Shown here one piece after another: positions 35,524-45,696 of a stretch of 64,000 bases of DNA. The stretch comes from Comamonas odontotermitis (lineage in GTDB: Bacteria > Pseudomonadota > Gammaproteobacteria > Burkholderiales > Burkholderiaceae_C), in NCBI RefSeq assembly GCF_014207855.1, contig NZ_JACHKZ010000001.1, positions 248,001 through 312,000 of the forward strand, written 5' to 3'. The position numbers were made by a program, and so were the translations under genes. A model generated the notes under the pieces. That model was given only the letters and a program-made list of their open reading frames with translations. It did no database searches and was not told where the DNA came from. Every line of letters begins with the position of its first letter. Within the stretch, counting starts at the first letter, position 1.

Positions 35524-36207
35524 TCAGGCAGTCTTTGCTTCGCCACGCTTCTGCAACCACAGGCCGAGCCCGACAACCAGCGCAGCGCCCGCTGCCGCGG
35601 CCACGTAGTGCAGCATGGGGTTGGCCTCGACATAGCTGTGCAGCAACTTGTCGTTCATGATGGTTTCGCCACCCACCCAGCCGATCAGGCCAGCGCCCAG
35701 GATGACGATCACGGGGAATCGCTCCATCAGCTTGATCATCAGCGTGGAGCCAAAGATCACCAGGGGAATGGAGATGGCCAGGCCCAGAATGAGCAGCACC
35801 ATGTTGCCCTGGGCTGCCGCGGCCACGGCAATCACGTTGTCCAGGCTCATCACCAGGTCAGCGATCAGGATGGTACGAATGGCAGCCATCATCGAGCCGG
35901 TGCCCTTGGATGCGCCTTCGTCGTCCTCGTTGCCTGTCAGCAGTTGCAGGCCGATCCACAGCAGCAGGCAGCCGCCGATGATCTGCAAGAAGGACAGCTC
36001 CAGCAGCTTGGCGGCAACCACGGTGAGCACGATCCGCAGCACAACCGCTGCGCCAGAGCCAAACATGACGGCTTTTTTCTGCTGTTCAGGCGGGAGTGAA
36101 CGCGCTGCAAGGGCAATGACAACCGCGTTGTCGCCCGAGAGGATGATGTTGATCCAGATGATCTTGACCAGCCCGATCCAGAAATCAGGGTGATTGAGGT
36201 ACTCCAT
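35524..36207 (-). CDS. TerC family membrane protein, second paralogue
   Basis: A 227-residue integral membrane protein with the paired motifs IILSGDNAVVIALAARSLPP and LVMSLDNVIAVAAAA, shorter than the 255-residue paralogue at 20844. It follows sucD by 115 bases with a strong hairpin between them, so it may be transcribed partly from the suc promoter. No yybP-ykoY riboswitch is visible upstream, unlike the other copy. A metal-export role is inferred from family. Confidence 0.88.
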   Translation of the reverse strand: MEYLNHPDFWIGLVKIIWINIILSGDNAVVIALAARSLPPEQQKKAVMFGSGAAVVLRIVLTVVAAKLLELSFLQIIGGCLLLWIGLQLLTGNEDDEGASKGTGSMMAAIRTILIADLVMSLDNVIAVAAAAQGNMVLLILGLAISIPLVIFGSTLMIKLMERFPVIVILGAGLIGWVGGETIMNDKLLHSYVEANPMLHYVAAAAGAALVVGLGLWLQKRGEAKTA

Positions 36208-36232
36208 TTTGCGCTCCGTAGTTATGAATGCA

Positions 36233-36263
36233 AAGACGCCAGATCATGGAGATCTGGCGTCTT
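36233..36263. terminator. Hairpin between sucD and terC paralogue
   Basis: AAGACGCCAGATC / GATCTGGCGTCTT, 13-bp perfect stem with a 5-base loop. The T run is better on the plus strand than on the minus strand, so it may only partly stop transcription from sucD. Confidence 0.6.
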
Positions 36264-36322
36264 CTTTTAGTTGGAGTAGGCAGTGTAGCGGCGTAAACCG
36301 CTCTTTACATGCGTAATTTTGC

Positions 36323-37219
36323 TTATTTCAGCAGGCCCTTGAGCAGACGGCCCATTTCGGATGGGTTGCGGGTAATGGTGAAACCGCACTCCTCCATGAT
36401 GGCCAGCTTGGCATCTGCCGTGTCGGCGCCGCCAGAGATCAGCGCACCTGCATGGCCCATGCGCTTGCCGGGAGGGGCAGTCACGCCAGCAATGAAGCCA
36501 ACCACGGGCTTCTTCATGTTGGCCTTGCACCACTGGGCAGCTTCCGCTTCGTCCGGACCGCCGATTTCGCCGATCATGATGACGGCATCGGTGTTGGGAT
36601 CGTCGTTGAAAGCCTTCATCACGTCGATGTGCTTCAAACCATTGATAGGGTCGCCACCGATACCGACGGCAGACGACTGGCCGATGCCCAGCTCGGTCAG
36701 CTGTGCCACGGCTTCGTAGGTCAGCGTGCCGGAGCGGCTCACCACGCCAATGCGGCCTGGCATGTGGATGTGGCCGGGCATGATGCCGATCTTGATTTCA
36801 CCGGGGGTGATGAGACCTGGGCAGTTGGGGCCCAGCAGCAGGGTCTTCTTGCCACCAGCCGCTTCCTTGGCCTTCATCTTGTTGCGCACTTCCAGCATGT
36901 CACGCACGGGAATGCCTTCGGTGATGCAGATGGCCAGGTCCAGGTCGGCTTCCACGGCTTCCCAGATAGCGGCAGCAGCGCCTGCGGGCGGCACGTAGAT
37001 CACGGACACGGTTGCACCGGTGTCCTTGGCTGCGTCCTTGACCGAACCGTAGATTGGGATGTCGAAAATCTTTTCGCCAGCCTTCTTGGGGTTCACGCCA
37101 GCCACGAAGCAGTTCTTGCCGTTTGCGTATTCCTGGCACTTTTCAGTGTGGAACTGGCCGGTCTTGCCCGTGATGCCTTGGGTAATGACTTTGGTGTCTT
37201 TATTGATATAGATAGACAT
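36323..37219 (-). CDS. sucD: Succinyl-CoA synthetase alpha subunit
   Basis: Alpha subunit of the citric-acid-cycle enzyme that makes ATP or GTP from succinyl-CoA. It is 298 residues, with the CoA-binding N-terminal block TQGITGKTGQFHTEKC, the ligase loop LLGPNCPGLITPGE and the phospho-histidine region GKRMGHAGALISGG. The start MSIYINKDTKVI is standard. Downstream of sucC by 17 bases, same operon. Confidence 0.97.
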   Translation of the reverse strand: MSIYINKDTKVITQGITGKTGQFHTEKCQEYANGKNCFVAGVNPKKAGEKIFDIPIYGSVKDAAKDTGATVSVIYVPPAGAAAAIWEAVEADLDLAICITEGIPVRDMLEVRNKMKAKEAAGGKKTLLLGPNCPGLITPGEIKIGIMPGHIHMPGRIGVVSRSGTLTYEAVAQLTELGIGQSSAVGIGGDPINGLKHIDVMKAFNDDPNTDAVIMIGEIGGPDEAEAAQWCKANMKKPVVGFIAGVTAPPGKRMGHAGALISGGADTADAKLAIMEECGFTITRNPSEMGRLLKGLLK

Positions 37220-37236
37220 GTTGTGTTCTCCAGGGC

Positions 37237-38397
<1,161 letters not shown>

Positions 38398-38905
38398 GAG
38401 TGTCTCTCGGAGTAAAACAAAAAAGGGAAAAACCCGGCGGCCATGCGCGCAGAACAACAAATAACTCGCAAACTGGGCTAGGAGGCCTGGCAACCTGCTA
38501 ATTTAACATGCTGCACTGCGCCATTGCCTGTGACAGCCCATCCATCCCGGGTGAGCACTCTGGATTTACCTTAAGTACAAATGCTTATAGCTACCATTTG
38601 TATAGCTAACTATTGAAGAGTGTCGGGCAAAATTTCCGTCCAGCGTTGTCAAATCGATCTTTCGTCTCGGGTAGAGGTAGCGCCTATGGTTTCCTGGAGC
38701 CTAAATACCCCTGCGGCGCAGGATTTTTGCCACGTTCTCCCTGCCTGTCACTGAATTGGGGTAGGCGCTTTGCACCTGCAACCATTTGCCTGGACAAAAT
38801 TTCGCACCACAGCCCCACAATCTGCCGCTTTGTATGACAATGGGTGTTTTCCCATCCACAAGCGGCCGGGCACGGGCTTGCCGCAGCACTGCAGGAGTTA
38901 TGGCA
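38398..38905. other. 508-base intergenic region between divergent sucC and argC
   Basis: No gene recognised. It must hold the promoters of sucC and argC. Around 38583-38625 there is an AT-rich stretch with 'gcttatagctaccatttgtatagcta', broken here as GCTTATAGCTACC then ATTTGTATAGCTA, resembling the arms of the small genome repeat. A short open frame on the plus strand (38613-38837) has no family features. Confidence 0.6.
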
Positions 38906-39838
38906 ATGGCAAAAGTGTTTATCGACGGCGAAGCTGGCACCACTGGGCTGCAGATTCGCGAGCGCCTGGTAGGCATGCCCGGCGTGGAGTTGGTAAGCAT
39001 TGCGCCCGAGCTGCGCAAGGATCCTGCGGCCAAGCGAGCGCTGATTGCAGGGGTCGATCTCGTCATCCTGTGCCTGCACGATGACGCAGCCAAGGAAACC
39101 GCTGCCCTGGTGGATGCCATTGAGCAGGAAACCGGCCGCACCATCAAGATCATCGATGCATCTACCGCGCACCGCACCAATGATGCGTGGGTGTATGGCT
39201 TTCCGGAGCTGAGCGCCAGCCAGAAGGCGGCCGTGCAGGCGGCAAAGCGCGTCTCCAACCCCGGCTGCTATGCCACCGGCGCCATTGCGATCCTGCGCCC
39301 GCTGGTCGATGCAGGCCTGATTGCGCCCGATGCACCACTGGCACTGCCTTCGGTATCTGGCTACAGCGGCGGCGGCCGCACCATGATTGAGGCCTACGAG
39401 GCTGGTACCGCCGCTCCTTACGAAGCCTATGCCCTGGGCCTGACGCACAAGCACATTCCTGAAATCCTGAAGTACACCGGCATGACGCGCCGCCCGGTGT
39501 TCATTCCGGCCGTCAGCAATTTTGCGCAAGGCATGCTGGTGCAGTTGCCGCTGCATCTGGAAGAGCTGCCCACCAAACCACTGGTGAGCGATCTGCACGA
39601 TGCGCTGGCGGCTCATTACGCCAAAACCAACCAGGCGGAACAATGGGTGAAGGTGCTCCCTCCCACAGACGACAACAAGCTGGCCGCTGATACGCTGGCG
39701 GGCACCAACAACCTGGAGATCCGCGTGTTCGGCAACGAGCAGTTGCGCCAGGCCGTGGTGATTGCCCGCCTCGACAATCTGGGCAAAGGCGCCAGCGGGG
39801 CTGCGGTGCAGAACCTCAAGCTGATGCTGGGCTTGTAA
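38906..39838 (+). CDS. argC: N-acetyl-gamma-glutamyl-phosphate reductase, type 2
   Basis: Third step of arginine synthesis: NADPH reduction of N-acetylglutamyl phosphate to the semialdehyde. It is 310 residues, the short type 2 form. N-terminal [20 protein letters not shown] is the nucleotide-binding start, [11 protein letters not shown] carries the catalytic Cys, and [14 protein letters not shown] follows. AGGAG lies 8 bases before the ATG at 38906 but only 2 before the ATG at 38900, so the later start is preferred. Confidence 0.95.
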   Translation: MAKVFIDGEAGTTGLQIRERLVGMPGVELVSIAPELRKDPAAKRALIAGVDLVILCLHDDAAKETAALVDAIEQETGRTIKIIDASTAHRTNDAWVYGFPELSASQKAAVQAAKRVSNPGCYATGAIAILRPLVDAGLIAPDAPLALPSVSGYSGGGRTMIEAYEAGTAAPYEAYALGLTHKHIPEILKYTGMTRRPVFIPAVSNFAQGMLVQLPLHLEELPTKPLVSDLHDALAAHYAKTNQAEQWVKVLPPTDDNKLAADTLAGTNNLEIRVFGNEQLRQAVVIARLDNLGKGASGAAVQNLKLMLGL

Positions 39839-39929
39839 AAACACAGCACAAAGCGCTTTCTCCTCATGGGCTTGGAGCATGAAGATGCTTAAAACCCAAT
39901 AAAGATGAGCGCCAGCAGCTATCAAAACA

Positions 39930-39954
39930 AAAGCGACCTAAGGTCGCTTTTTTT
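39930..39954. terminator. Bidirectional terminator between argC and the ABC operon
   Basis: AAAGCGACC / GGTCGCTTT stem with a TAA loop and a T run on the plus strand; A residues before the stem can serve the convergent operon. Confidence 0.9.
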
Positions 39955-39977
39955 GAACTGTGGAAGACCGCAGTGGC

Positions 39978-41045
39978 TCAGCGTTCCACCGTTCGGTTCC
40001 AGCGCTTGTTCCACTCTGGGCGGTCGGCGTTGATCACGTCCCAATCCACCGCCACGGCATTTTTCAGGATGGAATTCATCTTGTTCTGCTCTTCAGCAGC
40101 CTTGCCCTGCAGCTTGGCTTTGGGGTTGACGGGGTTGTAGCTGCCGTTTTCCATGGCCAGCGCCTGCGCTTCGGGGCTCACCAGGTAGTCTTGCAGCTTG
40201 TGCGCCAACTCCGATTCGGGGTTGTTGCTGAGCACGCACATGGCCGTCATCAGCACCACCGCGCCTTCCTTGGGCGCCACGTACTCCATCGGAATGCCCT
40301 TGGATTTCATCAGCTCGGCCTGCGTCAAGGTGTAGGGGAAGATGGCCGCATCACCGGCCTGCATCATCTCGACCACCTTGGACGAATTGGGAATGTATTC
40401 CACCACGTTCGGGCCAATGGTGGTGGGCCAGGCCTTGAATGCCGGATCCACATTCTTCTCGTTGCCGCCCTTGAGGCGGTTGAACATCAGGAAGGCATGC
40501 AGGCCGAAGGACGACGCGGGCATGGATTGCACCACCACCTTGCCCTTGAGCTTGGGATCGGCCAGATCGCCCCAGGACGTAGGCGCTGCCCAGCCCTTTT
40601 CGGCAAACATCTTGGTGTTGTAGGCCAGGCCTGTCAGACCCATCGACAGACCAACAGCGCTGTCCTTGATCTTGGCAATGGCCGGGACTTCTGCAATGTT
40701 GGCCGAAGGCTTGAGCTTTTCGCACAGGCCCATGCCAATGGCGCGGTACATCACGCCGTCGTCCAGGGTCATCACCTGCATCTGTGCCTTGTCCTTGCTG
40801 GCCTGTGCCTTGGCGAGGATGTCGGTCGAGGTACCGGGCACCACCACCACCTTCACGTTGTTGGCCTTTTCAAACGGCGGGAAGACGAACTGCGAGTACG
40901 TGCGTTCCATGTTGCCGCCATTCATGCCGATGTAGATGGTCTTGGTCTGCGCGTGCGCCGCGCCTGCTGCTGCCACCGCAGCCAACAGTGCTGTGGCCCG
41001 AATGGCACCGCGCAGCGGAGAGGTCTTGGTTGTCTTTGTCGTCAT
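39978..41045 (-). CDS. ABC transporter substrate-binding protein, PotD-like
   Basis: A 355-residue periplasmic binding protein. Signal peptide ATALLAAVAAAGAAHA, then KTIYIGMNGGNMERTYSQFV and VVVPGTSTDILAKAQASKD, typical of the spermidine/putrescine-type family 1 binding proteins. It is the last gene of a seven-gene operon; it overlaps the preceding flavoenzyme gene (ATGA). The substrate is unknown; an organic amine, opine or amino-acid derivative fits the dehydrogenase partners. Confidence 0.88.
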   Translation of the reverse strand: MTTKTTKTSPLRGAIRATALLAAVAAAGAAHAQTKTIYIGMNGGNMERTYSQFVFPPFEKANNVKVVVVPGTSTDILAKAQASKDKAQMQVMTLDDGVMYRAIGMGLCEKLKPSANIAEVPAIAKIKDSAVGLSMGLTGLAYNTKMFAEKGWAAPTSWGDLADPKLKGKVVVQSMPASSFGLHAFLMFNRLKGGNEKNVDPAFKAWPTTIGPNVVEYIPNSSKVVEMMQAGDAAIFPYTLTQAELMKSKGIPMEYVAPKEGAVVLMTAMCVLSNNPESELAHKLQDYLVSPEAQALAMENGSYNPVNPKAKLQGKAAEEQNKMNSILKNAVAVDWDVINADRPEWNKRWNRTVER

Positions 41046-42202
41046 GCGATTTTCCTTTCAGGGGTGGAAGAAGAGGCTTCGCCAGCGGAAGCAGGTTGCA
41101 AGAATCGGTCAATACGGAAAGCGTCAATCGGCGTGCTACTGCGGCCCTGTGCAATCAGCTCGGCCATCACCTCGCCCACGCCGGGGCCGAGCTGGAAGCC
41201 CCCGCCCGCAAAGCCGAAGGCATGGTAGAGGCCTGCCATGCGGCTGCTGGCGCCGATGATGGGTTCATGGTCGGGCAGCGCGCCCTCGTTGCCGCTCCAG
41301 GTGCGGATCAGTTGCGCGTTCTTGAGCTGCGGCAGGAGCGCCACCAGCTGCGGCAGTTGCTCCCAGATGGTGGTGGCGCGGTTGCGGGCACGGGTATCGT
41401 CCAGCACCAGGCCCGGGCCGCCGCCAAACACCACGTTGCCGCGGCGCACCTGGCGGCAATAGATACTGCCCCCCTCCACGCCCAGGCTCCAGTTCAGAAA
41501 ATGCGGCAATGGCTCCGTCACGCCCATGGCGGGCGGGCGAATGCGCATGGGCACCGGCTCGCCGCACTGCTCGGCAAACTGGCCCGCCCAGGCGCCAGCC
41601 GCGTTGACCACGATGTTGGCCTTGATCTCCAGCCCCGGCGCGCGCACCACAAAGCGCTGGCCGTTGTGCTCCACCGCCTGTACCGGCGTGTGTTCCAGCA
41701 CCTGCGCGCCCGCACGGCGCGCAGCGGCGGCAAAGGCAGGCGCCAGCAGGCGCGGGTTGGCCTGGCCATCTTCGGGGCAGAACGAGCCGCCCACCACCTG
41801 CGCGCCGCCCACGGGAAAGCGCTTTTTCAGCTCCGCCCCGTCGAGCAGCTGCAAGCCCAGGCCGCAGTCGCGGGTCATCTCGGCGTAGCGCACGAGCGAC
41901 TCCATGTCCGCATCCGAGCGTGCGATCTTGAAATGGCCCGAGCGCTCGTATTCGGCCTCGGTACCGATCAGCTCGGTCAACCGCCCCCACAGTGCATGCG
42001 AGCGCTGCGACAGCGACAGCATGGCAAGCGACCTGCCCTGGCGCCGCACGCCGCCAAAGTTGACGCCGCTGGAGCGCGAGCCGCACAGGTCGCGCTCCAG
42101 CATCACCACGTTGACGCCACGCTGGCGCAAAAACAGCGCGGTGCTGGCACCCATGATGCCGCCGCCGATCACCACCACTTCGGTGGCCAGATACTTAACC
42201 AT
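41042..42202 (-). CDS. FAD-dependent oxidoreductase, DadA/HcnC-like subunit
   Basis: A 386-residue DAO-family flavoprotein. N-terminal dinucleotide site EVVVIGGGIMGASTALFLRQ, then LCGSRSSGVNFGGVRRQGRS, the FAD-covering segment, and C-terminal GLYHAFGFAGGGFQLGPGVG. Together with the neighbouring 480-residue FAD/NAD protein and the 117-residue 2Fe-2S protein it forms the three-subunit layout of HcnABC, octopine/nopaline oxidase and D-hydroxyproline dehydrogenase. It probably oxidises the C-N bond of the imported substrate. It overlaps both neighbours. Confidence 0.85.
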   Translation of the reverse strand: MVKYLATEVVVIGGGIMGASTALFLRQRGVNVVMLERDLCGSRSSGVNFGGVRRQGRSLAMLSLSQRSHALWGRLTELIGTEAEYERSGHFKIARSDADMESLVRYAEMTRDCGLGLQLLDGAELKKRFPVGGAQVVGGSFCPEDGQANPRLLAPAFAAAARRAGAQVLEHTPVQAVEHNGQRFVVRAPGLEIKANIVVNAAGAWAGQFAEQCGEPVPMRIRPPAMGVTEPLPHFLNWSLGVEGGSIYCRQVRRGNVVFGGGPGLVLDDTRARNRATTIWEQLPQLVALLPQLKNAQLIRTWSGNEGALPDHEPIIGASSRMAGLYHAFGFAGGGFQLGPGVGEVMAELIAQGRSSTPIDAFRIDRFLQPASAGEASSSTPERKIA

Positions 42203-43637
42203 GGGCTGCCTCCCGCGCGGCAGCAGCCACGGTCATGTCCAGAGGCAGGGGCTTGATTGGCGCCTGGCCACGGATGCGGCCAATACTCTCCACCGGCACC
42301 TGCAGCGCGTCAGCCAGAATCTCGGTCGCCGCCACACCGCACATGCGGCCCTGGCAACGCCCCATGCCCACGCGGCACAGCGCCTTGATGCGGTTGATGT
42401 CGCCATTCGCATTGGCTGCGGCCGTGCTGCGTATCTCGCCTGCGGTGATGTTTTCGCAGCGGCACACCACCAGATCGTCGCTCGCACGCGCGGCCCAATC
42501 CTCGGGAAACGGAAAAGCCACTTCCAGCGCCTGCCGAAAGCGCTCTGTTTTCAGGAGCCGCTGGCGCAGGTGAGATGCACGTGAAACATCAATGTGGATG
42601 CCGCGATCCTGCAACAGTGCCAAGGCCGCCAGCTCGCCCGACATCTCGGCAGCATCCGCGCCCATGATGCCTGCACCATCACCAGCCAGATACACACCGG
42701 GCACCGAGCTGCGGCGGTCTGCATCGGTCTGCGGTACGTGGCAGCGATGCAGCGGCGCAAAGGCAAACTCGCAGCCCAGCAGGTCTGGCAGTTGCGTCTC
42801 GGGCCGCAATGCATAGCCCAGGCCGACGGCACTGCAGGCCGTGCGTTGCTCCGCGCCTTGCGCATCTTTCCATACCAGGGCCTGCACGCGTTCATTCCCC
42901 GCCCCGCCCTCTGCCCGCAGCAGTTGCACGCCATGGTGCACAGGTACGTTGTGGAACATGAGCCAGCTGACGTAATACACGCCTTTGGCAGTCACCGCCG
43001 GTTGCGCCAGCATGGCGGGGGCTGCCTTGTAGCGTTGCACCGATGGCGCGGTATCCAGCACCGCGCATACCTTGCCACCCGCCTTGGCGTACTGGTAGGC
43101 CACCAGATACAGCAGCGGCCCGGTGCCGGCAAACACCACCGCATCGCCAATGGCGCAGCCCTGGTATTTGAGTGCGACCTGGGCACCTCCCAAGGTGTAG
43201 ACGCCAGGCAGTGTCCAACCAGGGATCGGCAGTACGCGATCGGTGGCGCCGGTGGCCACGATCACATCGCGCCAGCGCACGGTGTCTGCCGTGCGGCTGG
43301 CCGTGTGCAGCAAATTCAGCGTGTGGCCCTGCGCATTCCACACCAGGGTGTCGGGCCGGTAGTCAATGTCCGGGCGCAGGCTGTCAAAGGCTTGGTGCAA
43401 GGCAGAGGCACGGCCCGCTTCAAAACCGTACAAGTCCTTCGGTGTGCGGGCAAAACCGTCAGGCTGGCGGCGGTAGATCTGACCGCCCGCCTTGGGCGCT
43501 TCGTCGATGACAACAGGCCGCACGCCATGGGCAAGCAGGGTCTGCGCCGCGCGGATACCGGCGGGGCCAGCGCCCACGATCACGGCCGCGCCATCGGCTG
43601 GGCGCGGGTCGTCCAGGTAGAAATCGCTGCCGATCAT
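42195..43637 (-). CDS. FAD/NAD(P)-binding oxidoreductase subunit with BFD-like 2Fe-2S domain (HcnB/OoxA-like)
   Basis: A 480-residue subunit. N-terminal FAD motif VIVGAGPAGIRAAQTLLAHG, a GGQIYRR segment, a second nucleotide site (AVVFAGTGPLLYLVA) and, near residues 400-455, the Cys pattern CRCENITAGEI then CRVGMGRCQGRMC of a BFD-like 2Fe-2S domain. This is the middle subunit of heterotrimeric amine/opine dehydrogenases. The start at 43637 overlaps the stop of the upstream gene (ATGA); a longer frame upstream is not needed. Confidence 0.85.
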   Translation of the reverse strand: MIGSDFYLDDPRPADGAAVIVGAGPAGIRAAQTLLAHGVRPVVIDEAPKAGGQIYRRQPDGFARTPKDLYGFEAGRASALHQAFDSLRPDIDYRPDTLVWNAQGHTLNLLHTASRTADTVRWRDVIVATGATDRVLPIPGWTLPGVYTLGGAQVALKYQGCAIGDAVVFAGTGPLLYLVAYQYAKAGGKVCAVLDTAPSVQRYKAAPAMLAQPAVTAKGVYYVSWLMFHNVPVHHGVQLLRAEGGAGNERVQALVWKDAQGAEQRTACSAVGLGYALRPETQLPDLLGCEFAFAPLHRCHVPQTDADRRSSVPGVYLAGDGAGIMGADAAEMSGELAALALLQDRGIHIDVSRASHLRQRLLKTERFRQALEVAFPFPEDWAARASDDLVVCRCENITAGEIRSTAAANANGDINRIKALCRVGMGRCQGRMCGVAATEILADALQVPVESIGRIRGQAPIKPLPLDMTVAAAAREAAHG

Positions 43638-43987
43638 GGTTGCACCTCCAGCGGTGCAGCCGTGGCGGCAGCGCCAGGCGTGGTACACACCTGCATGCCG
43701 GCCTGCAGCGCCGTGGAGCAGGCGCGCACCTTGCGGCCCGCGTCAGAGCCGCCCAGGGTGACCCAGCAGTCCTGGCAGGCACCCATCATGCAAAAGCCGG
43801 CGCGCGGCGTTCCCGCGAATTCATTGGTGCGCAGTTGGGCCGATTGCGTCAGTACAGCGGTGAGCACCGTATCGCCCTGCAATGCCTGTGCAGGCTGGCC
43901 ATTGAGCACAAAGGCGACAGGCACGCGGCCCTGCTCCTTGAGCCGTTGCAACTGGCCCGCGCAGCTGTTGGTTTTTGCGTGTGCCAT
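43634..43987 (-). CDS. Small 2Fe-2S binding subunit (HcnA-like)
   Basis: A 117-residue ferredoxin-like protein with FCMMGACQDCWVTLGG and a later Cys in VRACSTALQAGM, the cysteine set of the small subunit of HcnABC/OoxA-type dehydrogenases. VPVAFVLNGQPAQALQGDTV is the usual N-terminal strand pair. Its start overlaps the permease stop (TGATG), so translation is coupled. Confidence 0.87.
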   Translation of the reverse strand: MAHAKTNSCAGQLQRLKEQGRVPVAFVLNGQPAQALQGDTVLTAVLTQSAQLRTNEFAGTPRAGFCMMGACQDCWVTLGGSDAGRKVRACSTALQAGMQVCTTPGAAATAAPLEVQP

Positions 43988-44781
43988 CAGTGCTTGCCAA
44001 TCAGAATGCGGTCCAGGCCATAGACTTTGTCGAGCAGCAGCATCAGGCCCAGGGTAATGAACACGATCAGTGCCGAAACGGCAGCCATCATCGGGTCGAG
44101 CGACTCGGTGGCATACATGTACATGCGCACCGGCAGGGTGACCGTGCTGGGCGATATGACAAAGATCGACATGGTCAGCTCGTCAAAGCTATTGATGAAG
44201 GCCAGCAGCCAGCCGCCGGTGATGCCCGGCAGGATCATCGGCAACGTGATGCGCTTGAACACGGTGGCATTGCTCGCCCCCAGCGAGTACGCAGCCTGCT
44301 CGGCACTGCGGTCAAAGCCAATCAAGGCCGCCATCACCAGGCGCATGGTGTAGGGCATCACCACCAGCGCGTGCGCAAAGATCAGCCAGCCAAAGCTGCC
44401 CTGCCCGCCCACCAGCGAGAACATGCGCAGCATGGCCACGCCCAGCACCAGATGCGGAATGATCAGCGGTGACAAGAACAGCGCCTGCAGCGCGCCGCGG
44501 CCCGGAATCTCGTAGCGCACCAGCGCAATCGCAGCAGGTACCGCCAGGGCTGTGGAAATCGAAGCCGCAGACACGGCCAGACCCAGGCTGTTCCAGAACG
44601 ACTGCACGAAATCCGGGTGGTGCAGCACCTGGTCGAACCAGCGCAGCGAGAAACTGGTGGTGGGGATCGTCAAAGTCTCTTCCGGGGTGAAAGCCACCAG
44701 GCAGACAATGACCAGCGGCGCCAGCATGAAGGTGATGACCAGCGCGTTGAAGATGAGGGCAATGGGTCCGTTTTTTTGCAT
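43987..44781 (-). CDS. ABC transporter permease, PotC-like
   Basis: A 264-residue inner-membrane permease with six helices and the coupling-loop motif AAYSLGASNATVFKRITLPM. First residues MQKNGPIALIFNALVITFML. Second permease of the PotABCD-type importer in this operon. Confidence 0.92.
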   Translation of the reverse strand: MQKNGPIALIFNALVITFMLAPLVIVCLVAFTPEETLTIPTTSFSLRWFDQVLHHPDFVQSFWNSLGLAVSAASISTALAVPAAIALVRYEIPGRGALQALFLSPLIIPHLVLGVAMLRMFSLVGGQGSFGWLIFAHALVVMPYTMRLVMAALIGFDRSAEQAAYSLGASNATVFKRITLPMILPGITGGWLLAFINSFDELTMSIFVISPSTVTLPVRMYMYATESLDPMMAAVSALIVFITLGLMLLLDKVYGLDRILIGKH

Positions 44782-44799
44782 TGTGTGTTACCTCGCCAT

Positions 44800-45696
44800 T
44801 CAGCCCAGCGTCTTGCGGTAGCGGCCTTCGACCATGCGGTTCCAGCCCAGCATGATGACCAGATTGGCAGCCAGCAGCACAAAGGCGATGGCCGCGCCCA
44901 AAGGCCAGTTCAGCTCGTGCAGGTATTCGTCATAGATGAGGGTGGCGACCATCTTGACCCGGCGCCCACCCAGAAGGCCGGGGATGGCAAACGAGCTGGC
45001 CGCCAGGCCAAACACGATCAGGCTGCCGGACAGAATGCCGGGCAAAACCTGCGGAAACACCACGCGGCGCAAGGTGGTGGCGTGCGACGCGCCCAGCGAG
45101 AGCGAGGCGCTCTCCACTGACGGATCCAGCTTTTGCAGCGAAGTCCACACCGGGATCACCATGAAAGGCAGCATCACATGCACCAGCGCAATCACGATGG
45201 CGGTCTCGTTGTAGAGCAGCTTCACGCTGCCGATGCCAACGGCCTTGAACACGGTGTTGATCAGCCCTTCCGGGCCCAGCAGCATGCTCCAGCCAAAAGC
45301 GCGCACCACCACGGAGATGAGCAGCGGCGCCAGGATGATCAACAGAAAGATGGAGCGCCAGGGTGCGCGCATCTTGCTCAGGATGTAGGCCTCGGGCGCG
45401 CCGATGGCAATGCAGATCACGGTGACGAGGGCGGATATCCACAACGTGCGCCAGAAAATCTCGTAGTAGTAGCTGTCGGTGACGATATGCACATAGTGCT
45501 CGATGGTGAACGTACCGGCCACCGGCCCGCTGTCGGCGTTGTATACGTTGAACGACAGAATCGTCGTCAGGATGAGCGGCACCACCAGCATCACGGCAAA
45601 CAGCAACAGGGCTGGCGCGCTCATGCCCCAAGGGGCCCAGTTGCGCCGCTCTGGTATCGGGGTGCTTTGCGCCATGGTTACGGCAGGGCGGCTCAT
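44800..45696 (-). CDS. ABC transporter permease, PotB-like
   Basis: A 298-residue permease with six helices; coupling loop SASLSLGASHATTLRRVVFP. It starts inside the ATPase stop (ATGA overlap) and is followed 18 bases later by the second permease. Partners the adjacent ATPase and periplasmic binding protein. Confidence 0.92.
   Translation of the reverse strand: MSRPAVTMAQSTPIPERRNWAPWGMSAPALLLFAVMLVVPLILTTILSFNVYNADSGPVAGTFTIEHYVHIVTDSYYYEIFWRTLWISALVTVICIAIGAPEAYILSKMRAPWRSIFLLIILAPLLISVVVRAFGWSMLLGPEGLINTVFKAVGIGSVKLLYNETAIVIALVHVMLPFMVIPVWTSLQKLDPSVESASLSLGASHATTLRRVVFPQVLPGILSGSLIVFGLAASSFAIPGLLGGRRVKMVATLIYDEYLHELNWPLGAAIAFVLLAANLVIMLGWNRMVEGRYRKTLG

Noticed and set aside
41042..43987. 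Hydrogen cyanide synthase (hcnABC)
   Set aside because: The subunit layout is shared, but the polyamine-type ABC importer and IclR control argue for opine/amine catabolism; cyanide synthesis has no such transporter.
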